In this document: piece by piece, positions 31,119-40,015 of the stretch | Numbering within the stretch: the first letter of the stretch is position 1 | Layout of the letters: each line of letters starts with the position of its first letter | Source of the DNA: an uncultured Peptococcaceae bacterium | GTDB taxonomy: Bacteria; Bacillota; Peptococcia; Peptococcales; Peptococcaceae | Assembly: GCA_902492275.1 (NCBI GenBank) | Contig: CABUKW010000003.1 | Coordinates: forward strand, 6,852-70,851 | Reading direction: 5' to 3' | DNA: 64,000 nucleotides | The notes under the pieces: generated by a model | The model's input: only the letters and a program-made list of their open reading frames with translations | What the model was told of the DNA's origin: nothing | Databases searched by the model: none | Made by a program: the position numbers and the translations under genes

Positions 31119-31997
31119 ATGAATTCGTCAGCGGTGTATGTGCTGCTCTGTTATATTTTGTGGGGATTGCTGCCGATTTATTGGAAACAACTCAGCGCAG
31201 TCAATTCGCTTTACATTTTGGCCAGTCGGATTACCTTTTCTATGATTTTTTGCGGATTGCTATTGCTGCTGTGTAAGCAATGGCCGCAGGTGCGGGCGCT
31301 GCGTCATGATAAACGGCAATGCAGGCTGCTGGCTTGGGGCAGTATTTTAATCACAATCAACTGGGGATCTTATATTTTTGCGGTCAACAGCGGTCATATT
31401 TTAGATGCCAGTTTGGCCTACTATCTCAATCCGATTATGGTGATTTTGCTGGGCGCTGTCTTTTTTGGCGAGCGCTTGCGCAAATGGCAGACGGTAGCTG
31501 TGGTGCTGTCTGCTGTCGGCGTGCTGTGTTCTGTTTTCTCTTATGGTAAAGTACCGGTATTTGCGCTGATTATCGGCGGCAGCTTTGCTATTTATGGCGC
31601 GGTGAAAAAACAGGTGAACGTGGGCAGCATGGTGTCTACGTTTATGGAAACGGCAATGGTGTTTCCGCTGTTTTTGTTGGTTATGGTTGTGATGGAAAGT
31701 CAGGGCAATGGCTGTATCGGTCAGCTTTCCGGCTGGCAATACGGATTGATTCCGCTGGCGGGAGTGGTGACATCGGTGCCGCTGTTGGTATATGCAAAAG
31801 GAATCCAGCATACATCGCTGGCGTTGTCAGGCATTTTGATGTACGTAAACCCCACGCTGCAGTTACTCATCGGCGTATTTCTGTATCATGAACCCTTTAC
31901 CCAAGCGCAGGCGGTGACGTTTTTGTTTGTGTGGGCGGCGGTGATTATTTTTATCATCGACAGCCTGCGGGGGCGGACGGGTTCTTCTCGTCAATAA
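31119..31997 (+). CDS. rarD: RarD-type EamA transporter
   Basis: A 292-residue, ten-helix EamA-family permease of the RarD branch. Diagnostic parts are LLCYILWGLLPIYWKQLSAV at the start, INWGSYIFAVNSGHILDASLAYYLNPI in the first half, and YAKGIQHTSLALSGILMYVNPTLQLLIGVFLYHEPF in the second. The substrate is unproven in all RarD proteins. GGGGGAGGG lies 10 bases before ATG 31119; ATG 31110 is too close to it. parS site 15 lies in its 5' leader and site 16 follows its stop by 75 bases. Confidence 0.9.
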   Translation: MNSSAVYVLLCYILWGLLPIYWKQLSAVNSLYILASRITFSMIFCGLLLLLCKQWPQVRALRHDKRQCRLLAWGSILITINWGSYIFAVNSGHILDASLAYYLNPIMVILLGAVFFGERLRKWQTVAVVLSAVGVLCSVFSYGKVPVFALIIGGSFAIYGAVKKQVNVGSMVSTFMETAMVFPLFLLVMVVMESQGNGCIGQLSGWQYGLIPLAGVVTSVPLLVYAKGIQHTSLALSGILMYVNPTLQLLIGVFLYHEPFTQAQAVTFLFVWAAVIIFIIDSLRGRTGSSRQ

Positions 31998-32060
31998 GTA
32001 CACTGCAAAAAATTTTTCCTTCTTCGCAAGGTTTATCATTGACTGGAGAAAAGCTGCAAA

Positions 32061-32098
32061 AAAATTGCAAATGTTTCACGTGAAACATTTGCAATTTT
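32061..32098 (+). terminator. 38-bp perfect palindrome with parS, probable terminator
   Basis: The arms AAAATTGCAAATGTTTCAC and their exact complement are followed by more T. It lies 64 bases after rarD with no other terminator seen. Confidence 0.6.
32072..32087. promoter_or_regulatory. parS site 16 (perfect)
   Basis: Exact TGTTTCACGTGAAACA, the rightmost site. The remaining 32 kb of the window have none. Confidence 0.93.
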
Positions 32099-32178
32099 TT
32101 ATTGTAGGATTTTTCAGGAGCGTTAGAGATTTTTTCCGTCTAACATCATTGATTAGTGTACAATGCAGTTTTTCGCTC

Positions 32179-32207
32179 TTGCCAAAATGAAAAAAACTGC
32201 GTATACT
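32179..32207 (+). promoter_or_regulatory. Sigma-A-type promoter of the HD-DUF429 gene
   Basis: -35 TTGCCA and -10 TATACT are separated by 17 bases. Confidence 0.75.
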
Positions 32208-32281
32208 GAAAAGGAATGCAACGGCAAAGAAGCTATGGTGATAGGTAGCTGTTGCGATTTACGGAGAAGGTTGGAGCAATT

Positions 32282-33475
32282 ATGAGAAGCAGAAATTATA
32301 TCACAACCTATAGCGGACATTGTTTTTCACCGCTAGAGCCTGACATAGAGGCTATTGATTTGAAAGATATTGCTCATGCATTAGCGCGGATTGGTCGGGC
32401 GAACGGGCACTTTGTGGATTTTTATTCGGTGGGTCAGCATTGTTTGGATTGTGCGCAGGAAGCGCTGGCGCGTGGTTACAGTGCGCGGCAGGCTCTGGTC
32501 TGCTTGCTGCATGATGCCAGCGAGGCATATATGTCCGATATTACATCGCCGGTCAAAAAATATTTGCGGCAGTATGTAGCGGTGGAAGATCAGCTGTTGG
32601 ATGTGATTTATCAAAAATATTTGCCCGGCGGCATCCGTCCCCGGGAACAGCGTGTGATGAAAGAGATTGACAACGCTATGCTGTATCATGAATTTGTACA
32701 TTTTATGGGACAGCGGTTGGCAGAGGAAGAACCAGTACTAGCCAGCGAGCCTTGCTTTAGTTTCACCAGTTTTTGGGCAGTGGAGAAGCAATATTTGTAT
32801 TTGTTTGATTTATTGACGCAGCAAATGGCGCAGGAGGAACCGCAGCGCAACTGGCAGACAGTAGGTATCACTGCTGGCGGCGAGCGGTGGCAGGCGGCGG
32901 TGCTGTCCGATGCAGGCTGTAGTTTTCAGGCGGCTGATAGTTTGTGGAAACTTTGCAGCGCATATCAAGACGCCGATGCTGTGTTGATTGATTTGCCTGT
33001 AGGGTTGCCCGAATCGGTTGAAGATGAAAAGCTGCGGCCCGAATATGTGCTGCGCAAACAATTTCAGATTCATGCGGCGGCAGTACCTTGCCGACAGGCG
33101 GTATATGCTGCTGATGAGCAATTAGCCCGCGAGGAAAACATTCGTGTGTTGGGTCGTACCCTTTCGCCGCAGCAATTAGCCATGCGGCGGCAGCTACGGG
33201 AACTGGATGAACTGTTGGCAGAGCATAATGAGTGGAAAAATGTATTGCGGCAAAGTCATCCGCAATTATTAGGCGCCAGTCGTCGTCTGATTTTGCAGCA
33301 ATATGGCAGTCAACTGCCGCAGGGCAATGGGAAGCGCTGCTGGGAAGATGCGTTGTGTCTGGCGGTGATTGGTCAGATGGAATGCAGAGGCGACAGTATT
33401 ACGTTGCCGGAAACGGCGGGCACTGATGCCCGCGGGATTGGTATGCAGGTGGTAGCGCCGCGGCAGGCTCGTTAA
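32282..33475 (+). CDS. HD-hydrolase/DUF429 fusion protein
   Basis: A 397-residue two-domain protein. The N-terminal part is a YfbR-like HD nucleotidase: VDFYSVGQH (His53), CLLHDASEAYMSDI (His77-Asp78, Glu81, Asp86), and KEIDNAMLYHEF. From about residue 193 comes a DUF429 domain, a predicted RNase H-like nuclease fold, with VGITAGGERWQAAVL, ADAVLIDLPVGLPES, RQAVYAADEQLA and WEDALCLAVIG. The ATG at 32282 lies behind GGTTGGAG. Substrates may be nucleotides or nucleic acid, perhaps for phage defence or nucleotide-pool repair (inference). The fusion is uncommon as far as I know. Confidence 0.78.
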   Translation: MRSRNYITTYSGHCFSPLEPDIEAIDLKDIAHALARIGRANGHFVDFYSVGQHCLDCAQEALARGYSARQALVCLLHDASEAYMSDITSPVKKYLRQYVAVEDQLLDVIYQKYLPGGIRPREQRVMKEIDNAMLYHEFVHFMGQRLAEEEPVLASEPCFSFTSFWAVEKQYLYLFDLLTQQMAQEEPQRNWQTVGITAGGERWQAAVLSDAGCSFQAADSLWKLCSAYQDADAVLIDLPVGLPESVEDEKLRPEYVLRKQFQIHAAAVPCRQAVYAADEQLAREENIRVLGRTLSPQQLAMRRQLRELDELLAEHNEWKNVLRQSHPQLLGASRRLILQQYGSQLPQGNGKRCWEDALCLAVIGQMECRGDSITLPETAGTDARGIGMQVVAPRQAR

Positions 33476-33513
33476 TTGGCCGTTGGTGCGATAAAACAAA
33501 CAGTAAGCAAACT

Positions 33514-33542
33514 GGGGTGGCCATGGGTCACCCTATTTTTTA
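33514..33542 (+). terminator. Rho-independent terminator just before panE
   Basis: GGGTG-gccatg-GTCACCC followed by TATTTTTT, ending at the SD of the next gene. Little room is left for a promoter, so partial read-through is likely. Confidence 0.7.
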
Positions 33543-33555
33543 AGAGGTGATTAGC

Positions 33556-34461
33556 ATGAAAAAGGTTGCGTTAATTGGTTTGGGTGCGATGGGCGTATTG
33601 TATAGTGATTTATTGTATAGCGCTTTGCAGGATGATTTTTTTGTGATTGCTGATGAAAAACGAATTGCCCGCTATGAAACGGAGGGCGTGTATTGCAATG
33701 GTACACGCTGTCAGTTCCCTTATCGCAGTGCCGCTGAGGCAGAGCCGGTAGATTTGCTTTTAGTGGGCGTGAAATTTGGCGGTTTGCAGGCAGCTATCAC
33801 AGAGGCTGCGCCATTTGTGCAGCAGGGTACTGTTGTGATTTCGCTGTTGAATGGAATTTCCAGTGAGAAAATTTTGCAGCAAGCGTTTCCGCAGGCCCAT
33901 GCGTTGTATTGTATTGCGCAAGGTATGGATGCGGTGAAAGACGGCAATCAAGCCAGCTATCTGCATAAAGGCGTGTTGGTGTTGGGAGAAGCAGACGGCA
34001 GTCGCAGCGAAGCATTGCAGGCAGTAGGACAGTTATTTGATAAAGCGAAAATTCCTTATACGGTTTCTGACACAATTATCCGTAAATTATGGAGCAAATT
34101 GATGTTGAACACAGGTATCAATCAGGTAGTCATGGTGCAGGAAGGTACTTATGCCACTGTGCAGCAGCCGGGTGTGGCGCGGGATAGGATGATTGCCGCT
34201 ATGCGAGAGGTGATGCAGGTAGCCAATGCAGAGGGCATCGATTTAAACGAAGGAGATGTACAGGGCTGGTTGCAAATTGCTGATGGTTTAAATCCAGATG
34301 GTATGCCTTCCATGCGGCAGGATGGTTTGGCAAAACGATATTCGGAAGTCGAATTGTTTTCCGGCACCGTTATTCCGTTAGCGCAAAAGCATCATCTTGC
34401 GGTGCCGACATGTGCCATGCTGTATCAGCAAATTAAAGAGATAGAAGCAGAATATAAATAA
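33556..34461 (+). CDS. panE: 2-dehydropantoate 2-reductase (ketopantoate reductase)
   Basis: A 301-residue NADPH-dependent reductase of the PanE/ApbA family, which makes pantoate for coenzyme A. The Rossmann loop is VALIGLGAMGVLYSDLL. Next comes the conserved LLVGVKFGGLQAAI, then SLLNGISSEKIL, and the catalytic Lys in RKLWSKLMLNTGINQV. The C-terminal half (MPSMRQDGLAKRYSEVELFSGTVI) includes the substrate-binding SMxQD motif. The ATG at 33556 has AAGAGGTGA upstream. No other pantothenate gene is nearby, so a related 2-keto acid is possible. Confidence 0.9.
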   Translation: MKKVALIGLGAMGVLYSDLLYSALQDDFFVIADEKRIARYETEGVYCNGTRCQFPYRSAAEAEPVDLLLVGVKFGGLQAAITEAAPFVQQGTVVISLLNGISSEKILQQAFPQAHALYCIAQGMDAVKDGNQASYLHKGVLVLGEADGSRSEALQAVGQLFDKAKIPYTVSDTIIRKLWSKLMLNTGINQVVMVQEGTYATVQQPGVARDRMIAAMREVMQVANAEGIDLNEGDVQGWLQIADGLNPDGMPSMRQDGLAKRYSEVELFSGTVIPLAQKHHLAVPTCAMLYQQIKEIEAEYK

Positions 34462-34468
34462 TGGTACA

Positions 34469-34547
34469 GTATTTCCCGGAAAATAATTGTTGAGGAAAAA
34501 TATAATTTGCAAAATAAAATCGTCTTGCAATATTTTCTGGGAAATAG
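34469..34547. repeat. Inverted-repeat element with dispersed 20-bp core, copy 2
   Basis: GTATTTCCCGGAAAATAATT (34469-34488), also found at 13522, is matched by an imperfect inverted copy at 34528-34547 (GCAATATTTTCTGGGAAATA). About 40 AT-rich bases lie between. It resembles a tiny MITE-like or long-hairpin element. Confidence 0.55.
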
Positions 34548-34609
34548 TTTTAAGTGAAGTCAAGAAATGAAAGTTACATGAATTTACTAAATGTCAATCG
34601 ATAAATGTT

Positions 34610-34641
34610 AAATGGGTGCCGATTTGCGGCAGCCATTTTTT
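34610..34641 (+). terminator. Rho-independent terminator
   Basis: AAATGGGTGCCG, a short loop and CGGCAGCCATTTTTT, 148 bases after panE. Confidence 0.85.
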
Positions 34642-34811
34642 GTTACGTATTTTTGAGTATTTTGGTAATGACATGAAATGTGTATTTGCATTATATAGAT
34701 TTATATTGATAAAGACAAGTTTTAAGAAGTTGTTATTTTTTACAACTTCTATTATAATAGTTGTAAAAAAACGATATAAGTAATGAAGAGAAGGAATGGA
34801 GATGATGTTTA

Positions 34812-35753
34812 ATGTTACGATTAGAACAGTTGGAATATTTACAAGCAGTTGCGAGATTTAATTCTGTCAAATTAGCGGCAGAGGCGTTATTAGTGGCTCC
34901 ATCAACAATTAGTACTTCGTTGCATAAAATTGAAAAAGAAACAGATATTAAAATCTTGTTACGTACACATCATGGCGTGGAATTGACAGAAACGGCTAGG
35001 GAGATTGCAGAAAAGGCAGAAGAAGTATTTGCTAAAATGGACGAAATTGACAAAATTATAGAAAAGCATAATATGAATCGTCGTATAGTACAAAATGAAA
35101 ATGACAATATAATAAAATTGTATATGTCACGTGGATATTATCAGGGATCTTTGGGCATGTTTTTTGAGTTGTTTGAAAAATATGGATTGCAAGTTGATTA
35201 TCCAGATATATCTCGTGGAAATGAAACATATTTAAAATACGTGGATTCTGAACGGGATACGGTACTTTTAAATTATTTTGTGGAGCCAGTACGGGGACTG
35301 CTTGAAGAATTCCCTAATGTCGAATGTATAAGGCTGAATTCATCACGCCCTTGTATTATTTGTTCTACGGAGTATCCTTTAGCTGTAAAAAATGTGAATG
35401 AAATTACCGTAAAAGAGGCACTGCAATTACCATTTTTAATGTTTAACGAGGGGTATGATTTAGCGTTACCAATTTATGAGTGGCTGGAAGAACAAGGGGA
35501 AATAAATATTGTGGGGAAATATTCCAATATTACAGTAATGTCAACAATGATGGAAAAAGGAAAAGGGGTATCGGTAACTACGGAAAAAGAAATGATAGGA
35601 ACTTTGACAGTATCAAATGATTTGTCAACGCCTAAATTTCGCATAGTGCCAATCAAGTGTGATATGCGTATTTCATTGCTTCTGTGTTTTAATCGGCGAA
35701 TCGCACAGGAACGGCGAAAAATATTACGTCAAATTGCAAAAGAATTTGGCTGA
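34812..35753 (+). CDS. LysR-family transcriptional regulator
   Basis: A 313-residue LysR-type regulator. The N-terminal winged HTH is MLRLEQLEYLQAVARFNSVKLAAEALLVAPSTISTSLHKIEKE, followed by a linker helix and a PBP2-like effector domain. The domain is recognisable by NEGYDLALPIYEWL and a C-terminal KGVSVTTEKEMIG. GGAG lies 10 bases before the ATG. The gene is AT-rich, as are the following genes. It is the first gene of the 34.8-42 kb block and probably controls it (inference). Confidence 0.9.
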   Translation: MLRLEQLEYLQAVARFNSVKLAAEALLVAPSTISTSLHKIEKETDIKILLRTHHGVELTETAREIAEKAEEVFAKMDEIDKIIEKHNMNRRIVQNENDNIIKLYMSRGYYQGSLGMFFELFEKYGLQVDYPDISRGNETYLKYVDSERDTVLLNYFVEPVRGLLEEFPNVECIRLNSSRPCIICSTEYPLAVKNVNEITVKEALQLPFLMFNEGYDLALPIYEWLEEQGEINIVGKYSNITVMSTMMEKGKGVSVTTEKEMIGTLTVSNDLSTPKFRIVPIKCDMRISLLLCFNRRIAQERRKILRQIAKEFG

Positions 35754-35765
35754 ATCGGTTATAGG

Positions 35766-35810
35766 ATGGCAGTGTAACAAAATAATTTGTTGCACTGCCA
35801 TTTTTATTTT
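35766..35810 (+). terminator. Rho-independent terminator after LysR
   Basis: ATGGCAGTG..AACAAA / TTTGTT..CACTGCCAT followed by TTTTATTTT. Confidence 0.92.
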
Positions 35811-35973
35811 GCGTTCACATCAATTTAGGAAAATTGAATTGAGCTGCAGTCAATACAAAATAATTAGTTTGATTTATATATTGCATAAGATATGCTAGAG
35901 ATAAGCAGACAATGTTTGTAACTACAGAATCGCTTAGTATACAGAAAGTGTTTATGAAAGGATATGGTGTAGC

Positions 35974-36723
35974 ATGGTATTAGAAAATAAGATTGCATTA
36001 GTAACAGGAGGCAGCGCTGGTATGGGTAAAGCAATTGTATTGAAATATCTGCAAGAAGGTGCAATAGTAGTTACAACAGCGCGGCATAAAGAAAGGTTAG
36101 ATAAGCTTATAGAATTGACAGATAAAAAAGACAGGTTGTTTCTAGTAAAGAGTGATATGGGTAATAAGGAGGATATAGATTCTTTACTGCGTTTTATACA
36201 GGGACAGTTTGGTCGATTAGATATCTTAGTCAATAATGCTGGTATTATGGATGGTATGGAGCCAGTGTCAGATGTGTCAGATGCAGTATGGCAGAAGTTA
36301 TTGGATATCAACCTAACAGGACCGTTTATGCTATGTCGTGGTGCAGTAAAAATGATGCTGGCACAGGAAGAAAAAGGCGTAATTATCAATGTAGCTTCTG
36401 GTGGGGGTATTGGTGGCGGAAGAGCCGGCGCTGCATATACAGCCTCTAAGTTTGGTTTGGTAGGTTTGAGCCGTAATATTGCTTATATGTATGGCCCTGA
36501 TGGGATTCGTTGTAATGTGATTTGTCCTGGCGGCGTAGCGACGGAAATAGAAATGGAAAATGTCAATGAAGTAGGCTGGCAACGAGTTGCAAAAGGAACA
36601 CAAGCTATCCGTATAGGACAGCCAGAAGAAATTGCTGATTTAGCACTGTATTTGGCTTCGCCGTATGCCACATTATTGAATGGTGCAATTATTACAGCAG
36701 ATGCTGGTCGTTCTGCTTGGTAA
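35974..36723 (+). CDS. SDR-family oxidoreductase
   Basis: A 249-residue classical short-chain dehydrogenase/reductase. The cofactor loop is LVTGGSAGMGKAI, the NNAG motif is LVNNAGIMDG, and the catalytic residues are in INVASGG and AYTASKFGLVG (Tyr-x-x-x-Lys). PGGVATEIE and ALYLASPYATLLNGAIITADAG complete the fold. AAAGGA is about 11 bases upstream of the ATG. It probably oxidises or reduces a hydroxyl group of the compound handled by this block, together with the SLC13 permease (inference). The substrate is unknown. Confidence 0.92.
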   Translation: MVLENKIALVTGGSAGMGKAIVLKYLQEGAIVVTTARHKERLDKLIELTDKKDRLFLVKSDMGNKEDIDSLLRFIQGQFGRLDILVNNAGIMDGMEPVSDVSDAVWQKLLDINLTGPFMLCRGAVKMMLAQEEKGVIINVASGGGIGGGRAGAAYTASKFGLVGLSRNIAYMYGPDGIRCNVICPGGVATEIEMENVNEVGWQRVAKGTQAIRIGQPEEIADLALYLASPYATLLNGAIITADAGRSAW

Positions 36724-36947
36724 TAGTCAATTCAATTAAATTGAATTGATGACATGTAAGTTCAAGTCATAAATATTGTTTTTGTGTTCTATAAACGTTA
36801 ATATTGATTTGTAAGATAAATCTCCATAAATCGCTTGAGCGAAAAAAGTTTCGGCCGAAACGGGTGGATGGATTCTTGGCATAAAAGTAAATAAGTAAAG
36901 TTGATACAGATATATAAATTAGATGTGTATGTTGAGGAGGAATTACG

Positions 36948-39059
36948 ATGGGTTTGAAAAGAGCAATGGTAATTGGTTTAGATGCAGCCGATCCTGTGCA
37001 GATTAGAAGACTGATGGATGAAGGCAAGATGCCGAACTTGAAAAAATTGTTAGAAAACGGCACTGCCAATGAAAATTTGGCGATGATTGGTTGCTTGCCT
37101 AGTGTAACTCCGCCAAACTGGTGCTCCATTGCAACAGGCGCGTGGCCGCGTACGCATGGGATTACCTGCTATAATAATACGACTTTAGGGCAGAGCTTGA
37201 CATTAGAAGAAGTAAACTGGACAAGCGCCAATGTAACAGCAGAGTATATTTGGGAGCAGTTTGATAAGGAAGATAAGCGTAGTATTGTGTTAAGTTATTG
37301 CGGTGCATGGCCACCGCGGAAAAGCTACCATGATAAATCTGTAATCATTGACGGTTCTGGTGTTGTACCATTCCTGCGCTGCGCTTTAGACTATCAGAAG
37401 GTAATCACGATGGAAGAAGGGGATTTCCCGATGGAATATACCCCTCATGTCATTAAAAGCGACAATAAAGATTGTATTATCATGGGTGACCAGTATGAGG
37501 AAATGAAAAAACAATCCATGAAAACAGAACGCAGTGATTTAGTTGCTTGGGCTATGCCGGAGGGTGTTATGGCATATCCTGCTGGTATTGAGGATGTAGA
37601 AGACAGCAAACACGATGAAGAGCATGCAGAAGCATATAAGCCGACAAAGGCGGACAAGCTGCGTACAGCATTGAAGGAGCCTAGAAATTGGAGTTTTGAA
37701 TTGCCGGAAGGTGCGAAAGAAGCAACCATTATGTTGGCCAAAAATACGGTACGGCGGTTTGCAGTTGTAACGGCTTCCGACGGCGTTCAGTATGACACAG
37801 TTACCATTTACAAAAATAAAAAGACAAAAGAACCTTTAGGCTCTGTAACAGGAGAAGGCAATTGGTCTGAATTTATGTACGACTACATGATTAAAGATGA
37901 TGTAGAACATAAAGTGGCGTACAAAATTAATCTGGTGGAAATGGCTGAAGACGGCAGCAAGGGGGTTCTGTACTGGTCCTATGCAACGGATATGGACAAT
38001 TTGGACTATTTCTACCCAAGAGAAATGGGGCGTAAATTGTATGACGAAGTGGGACCGATGGTGCAGTTTGGCTCTGTAGATATTCGCGGTGATCATAAAG
38101 AAAATGATAAAATTGTCTTTGAGACCTATGCAAAAGAAGGGTGCGAATGGTTTGCCAATGCGGCGCACTGGCTGTTTAAAGAATATCCAGACTGGCAGCT
38201 GTTTTATGTACACATTCATTCTATCGACAATTTCCAGCACTGGTTTGTAAATGATTGTGTGCCGGAGAGAAATCCAGAGCATCAGTATTATCAAGATTTA
38301 ATTGATGCTGTTTACACTGAAAATGATAAATTTATCGGCGAAATGATGAAATATTTAGATGGCGATACATCTATCATTGTAACTTCCGACCATGGGTGTA
38401 TGCCAAAGAGTGCTGGCGATGAATATGAAATCGGTTCTATCAGTGGGACATCTACAAAAGTAATGAGCAAATTGGGATATACTGTAACCTATCGGGACGA
38501 AACAGGGAAACTTCAAATTGATTGGAGTAAAACAAAAGCTGTCGCAAAACGTTCTTCGTATATTCATGTGAATTTAAAGGGCAGAGATCCTGAAGGCATC
38601 GTAGAACCAGAGGAGTATCATCAGTTAGTACTGGATATTATCAGTGATTTATACAATTATCGCAACGAAGACGGTAAGCGTGTGATTGCGCATGCATTTA
38701 CCCGTGACGAAATGGAATATCTGGGCATGGGCGGTATTCACTGTGGGGACATTTTATATCAACTGGTACCGACTTTCAACAATGAACACGCAAATGTTAT
38801 GAGTACCGTTCATCACGAAGGCTGGTCTATGCAAAACCTGTGTATTATGGGCGGTGCAGCCTTTAAGAAGGGTGGATTTATTGATAGAAGTGTTCGTATT
38901 ACGGATATTGTGCCAACCGTTTGCCACATTACAGATACCGGAATGTCCGGCAGTGTAGAAGGCGGCGTGATTTATCAGGCCTTAGAAGGTTTTGAAGAAG
39001 CAAAATATGAACGCGGTGATGAGTGGGCTTATCCAACAGGGAAACGTCTGATTAAGTAA
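36948..39059 (+). CDS. Alkaline-phosphatase-superfamily phosphodiesterase/phosphatase
   Basis: A 703-residue hydrolase of the type I phosphodiesterase / nucleotide pyrophosphatase group. The first metal ligand is in MVIGLDAADP (Asp12). The nucleophile is Thr55 in LPSVTPPNWCSIATGAWPRTHG. Later ligands lie in HIHSIDNFQHWF, TSDHGCMPKS and GGIHCGDILY. There is no signal peptide, so it acts in the cytoplasm. An inserted segment (about 210-330) is not part of the core fold. GAGGAGG precedes the ATG. Codon use is biased to GAA/AAA/GGT, suggesting good expression. The substrate could be a phosphodiester or phosphonate (inference). Confidence 0.85.
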   Translation: MGLKRAMVIGLDAADPVQIRRLMDEGKMPNLKKLLENGTANENLAMIGCLPSVTPPNWCSIATGAWPRTHGITCYNNTTLGQSLTLEEVNWTSANVTAEYIWEQFDKEDKRSIVLSYCGAWPPRKSYHDKSVIIDGSGVVPFLRCALDYQKVITMEEGDFPMEYTPHVIKSDNKDCIIMGDQYEEMKKQSMKTERSDLVAWAMPEGVMAYPAGIEDVEDSKHDEEHAEAYKPTKADKLRTALKEPRNWSFELPEGAKEATIMLAKNTVRRFAVVTASDGVQYDTVTIYKNKKTKEPLGSVTGEGNWSEFMYDYMIKDDVEHKVAYKINLVEMAEDGSKGVLYWSYATDMDNLDYFYPREMGRKLYDEVGPMVQFGSVDIRGDHKENDKIVFETYAKEGCEWFANAAHWLFKEYPDWQLFYVHIHSIDNFQHWFVNDCVPERNPEHQYYQDLIDAVYTENDKFIGEMMKYLDGDTSIIVTSDHGCMPKSAGDEYEIGSISGTSTKVMSKLGYTVTYRDETGKLQIDWSKTKAVAKRSSYIHVNLKGRDPEGIVEPEEYHQLVLDIISDLYNYRNEDGKRVIAHAFTRDEMEYLGMGGIHCGDILYQLVPTFNNEHANVMSTVHHEGWSMQNLCIMGGAAFKKGGFIDRSVRITDIVPTVCHITDTGMSGSVEGGVIYQALEGFEEAKYERGDEWAYPTGKRLIK

Positions 39060-39094
39060 ATGAAAGCAGGTTATTCCTCTTAAGTGGAAAAAAT

Positions 39095-39140
39095 GGTGCC
39101 ATACAGAAACATTGTTTCCATATATGTTTTGTATGGCATC
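39095..39140 (+). terminator. Possible attenuator hairpin
   Basis: TGCCATACAGAAACAT pairs with ATGTTTTGTATGGCA and is followed by TCTCTTT. It lies between the phosphatase and the ABC gene and may lower downstream transcription. Confidence 0.5.
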
Positions 39141-39183
39141 TCTTTCCAAAGGAAAAGACCGGAGCGGAAGGGATGAAACGAAG

Positions 39184-39990
39184 ATGAAGCTGATAGAGGC
39201 CAGAGATTTATCCCATAAGCAGGGCAGCAAATTTTTATTACAGGGAATTAATTGGGATGTAAATGAGAACGAGCATTGGATCGTATTTGGAGCCAATGGT
39301 TGCGGAAAAACGACGTTGTTGAGCGCAGTGGCTGGATATCGTTCCTATAGCAAAGGGGAAGTGAAGTTGTTTGGCGAGCGGCTTTCCAGAGAGAATGCGG
39401 TTTTGCTGCGACGTTCTATAGGCTTTGTCAGTGCTTCCTATATGGACCGCTGTTTTCGACATGAAAGTGGCTTGGATATTGTACTAAGTGCCAAGTTTGG
39501 CGGTTTTGGCCGCCGCCTGAAAATTACAGATGCCGATGCTCGAAAAGCCATGCAGTTATTACACGCATTTGGAATTGCAGGGAAAGCCAATTATCCTTAT
39601 GATATGCTTTCTCAAGGACAACGGCAAAAGGTGTTACTAGCACGGGCTTTGATGGTGCCGCCACGCTTATTACTATTGGACGAGCCGGTAAATGGATTGG
39701 ACATAGTATCAAGAAATTTTTTCCTCAATACCCTTCAGGAAATCATAGCCACAGAAAACACCAGTGTGGTATATGTGACGCATCATGTGGAAGAAATCCT
39801 GCCATTTTATACGAAAGCATTGTTGTTGAAAGATGGAAAGATGTATATGCAGGGCAACATAAAAGAAGTATTTTCCGACAAAAATATGACAGACTTTTTT
39901 GGTTATTCGACGAGAGCAGAGTGGCAAGGAGAACAGTTGCATCTTGTCATTGGAAAGGAACTGCGAATGCCGAAAGAAATATGGGCGTAA
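39184..39990 (+). CDS. ABC transporter ATP-binding protein (YlmA-like, orphan)
   Basis: A 268-residue ABC ATPase: Walker A GANGCGKTT, signature LSQGQRQKVLLARAL, Walker B LLLLDEPVNGLD, and the switch His in VYVTHHVEEILP. Its start KLIEARDLSHKQGSKFLLQGINWDV matches the YlmA/ModF-like single-domain group. No permease or binding protein is adjacent, so it may act with an unlinked permease or in a non-transport role. The ATG at 39184 has AAGGG 10 bases upstream; an ATG at 39112 would lie in the hairpin. It is followed closely by the zinc-ribbon gene. Confidence 0.88.
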   Translation: MKLIEARDLSHKQGSKFLLQGINWDVNENEHWIVFGANGCGKTTLLSAVAGYRSYSKGEVKLFGERLSRENAVLLRRSIGFVSASYMDRCFRHESGLDIVLSAKFGGFGRRLKITDADARKAMQLLHAFGIAGKANYPYDMLSQGQRQKVLLARALMVPPRLLLLDEPVNGLDIVSRNFFLNTLQEIIATENTSVVYVTHHVEEILPFYTKALLLKDGKMYMQGNIKEVFSDKNMTDFFGYSTRAEWQGEQLHLVIGKELRMPKEIWA

Positions 39991-40015
39991 AGGAAGCAAC
40001 ATGGAGGAAAGAAGA

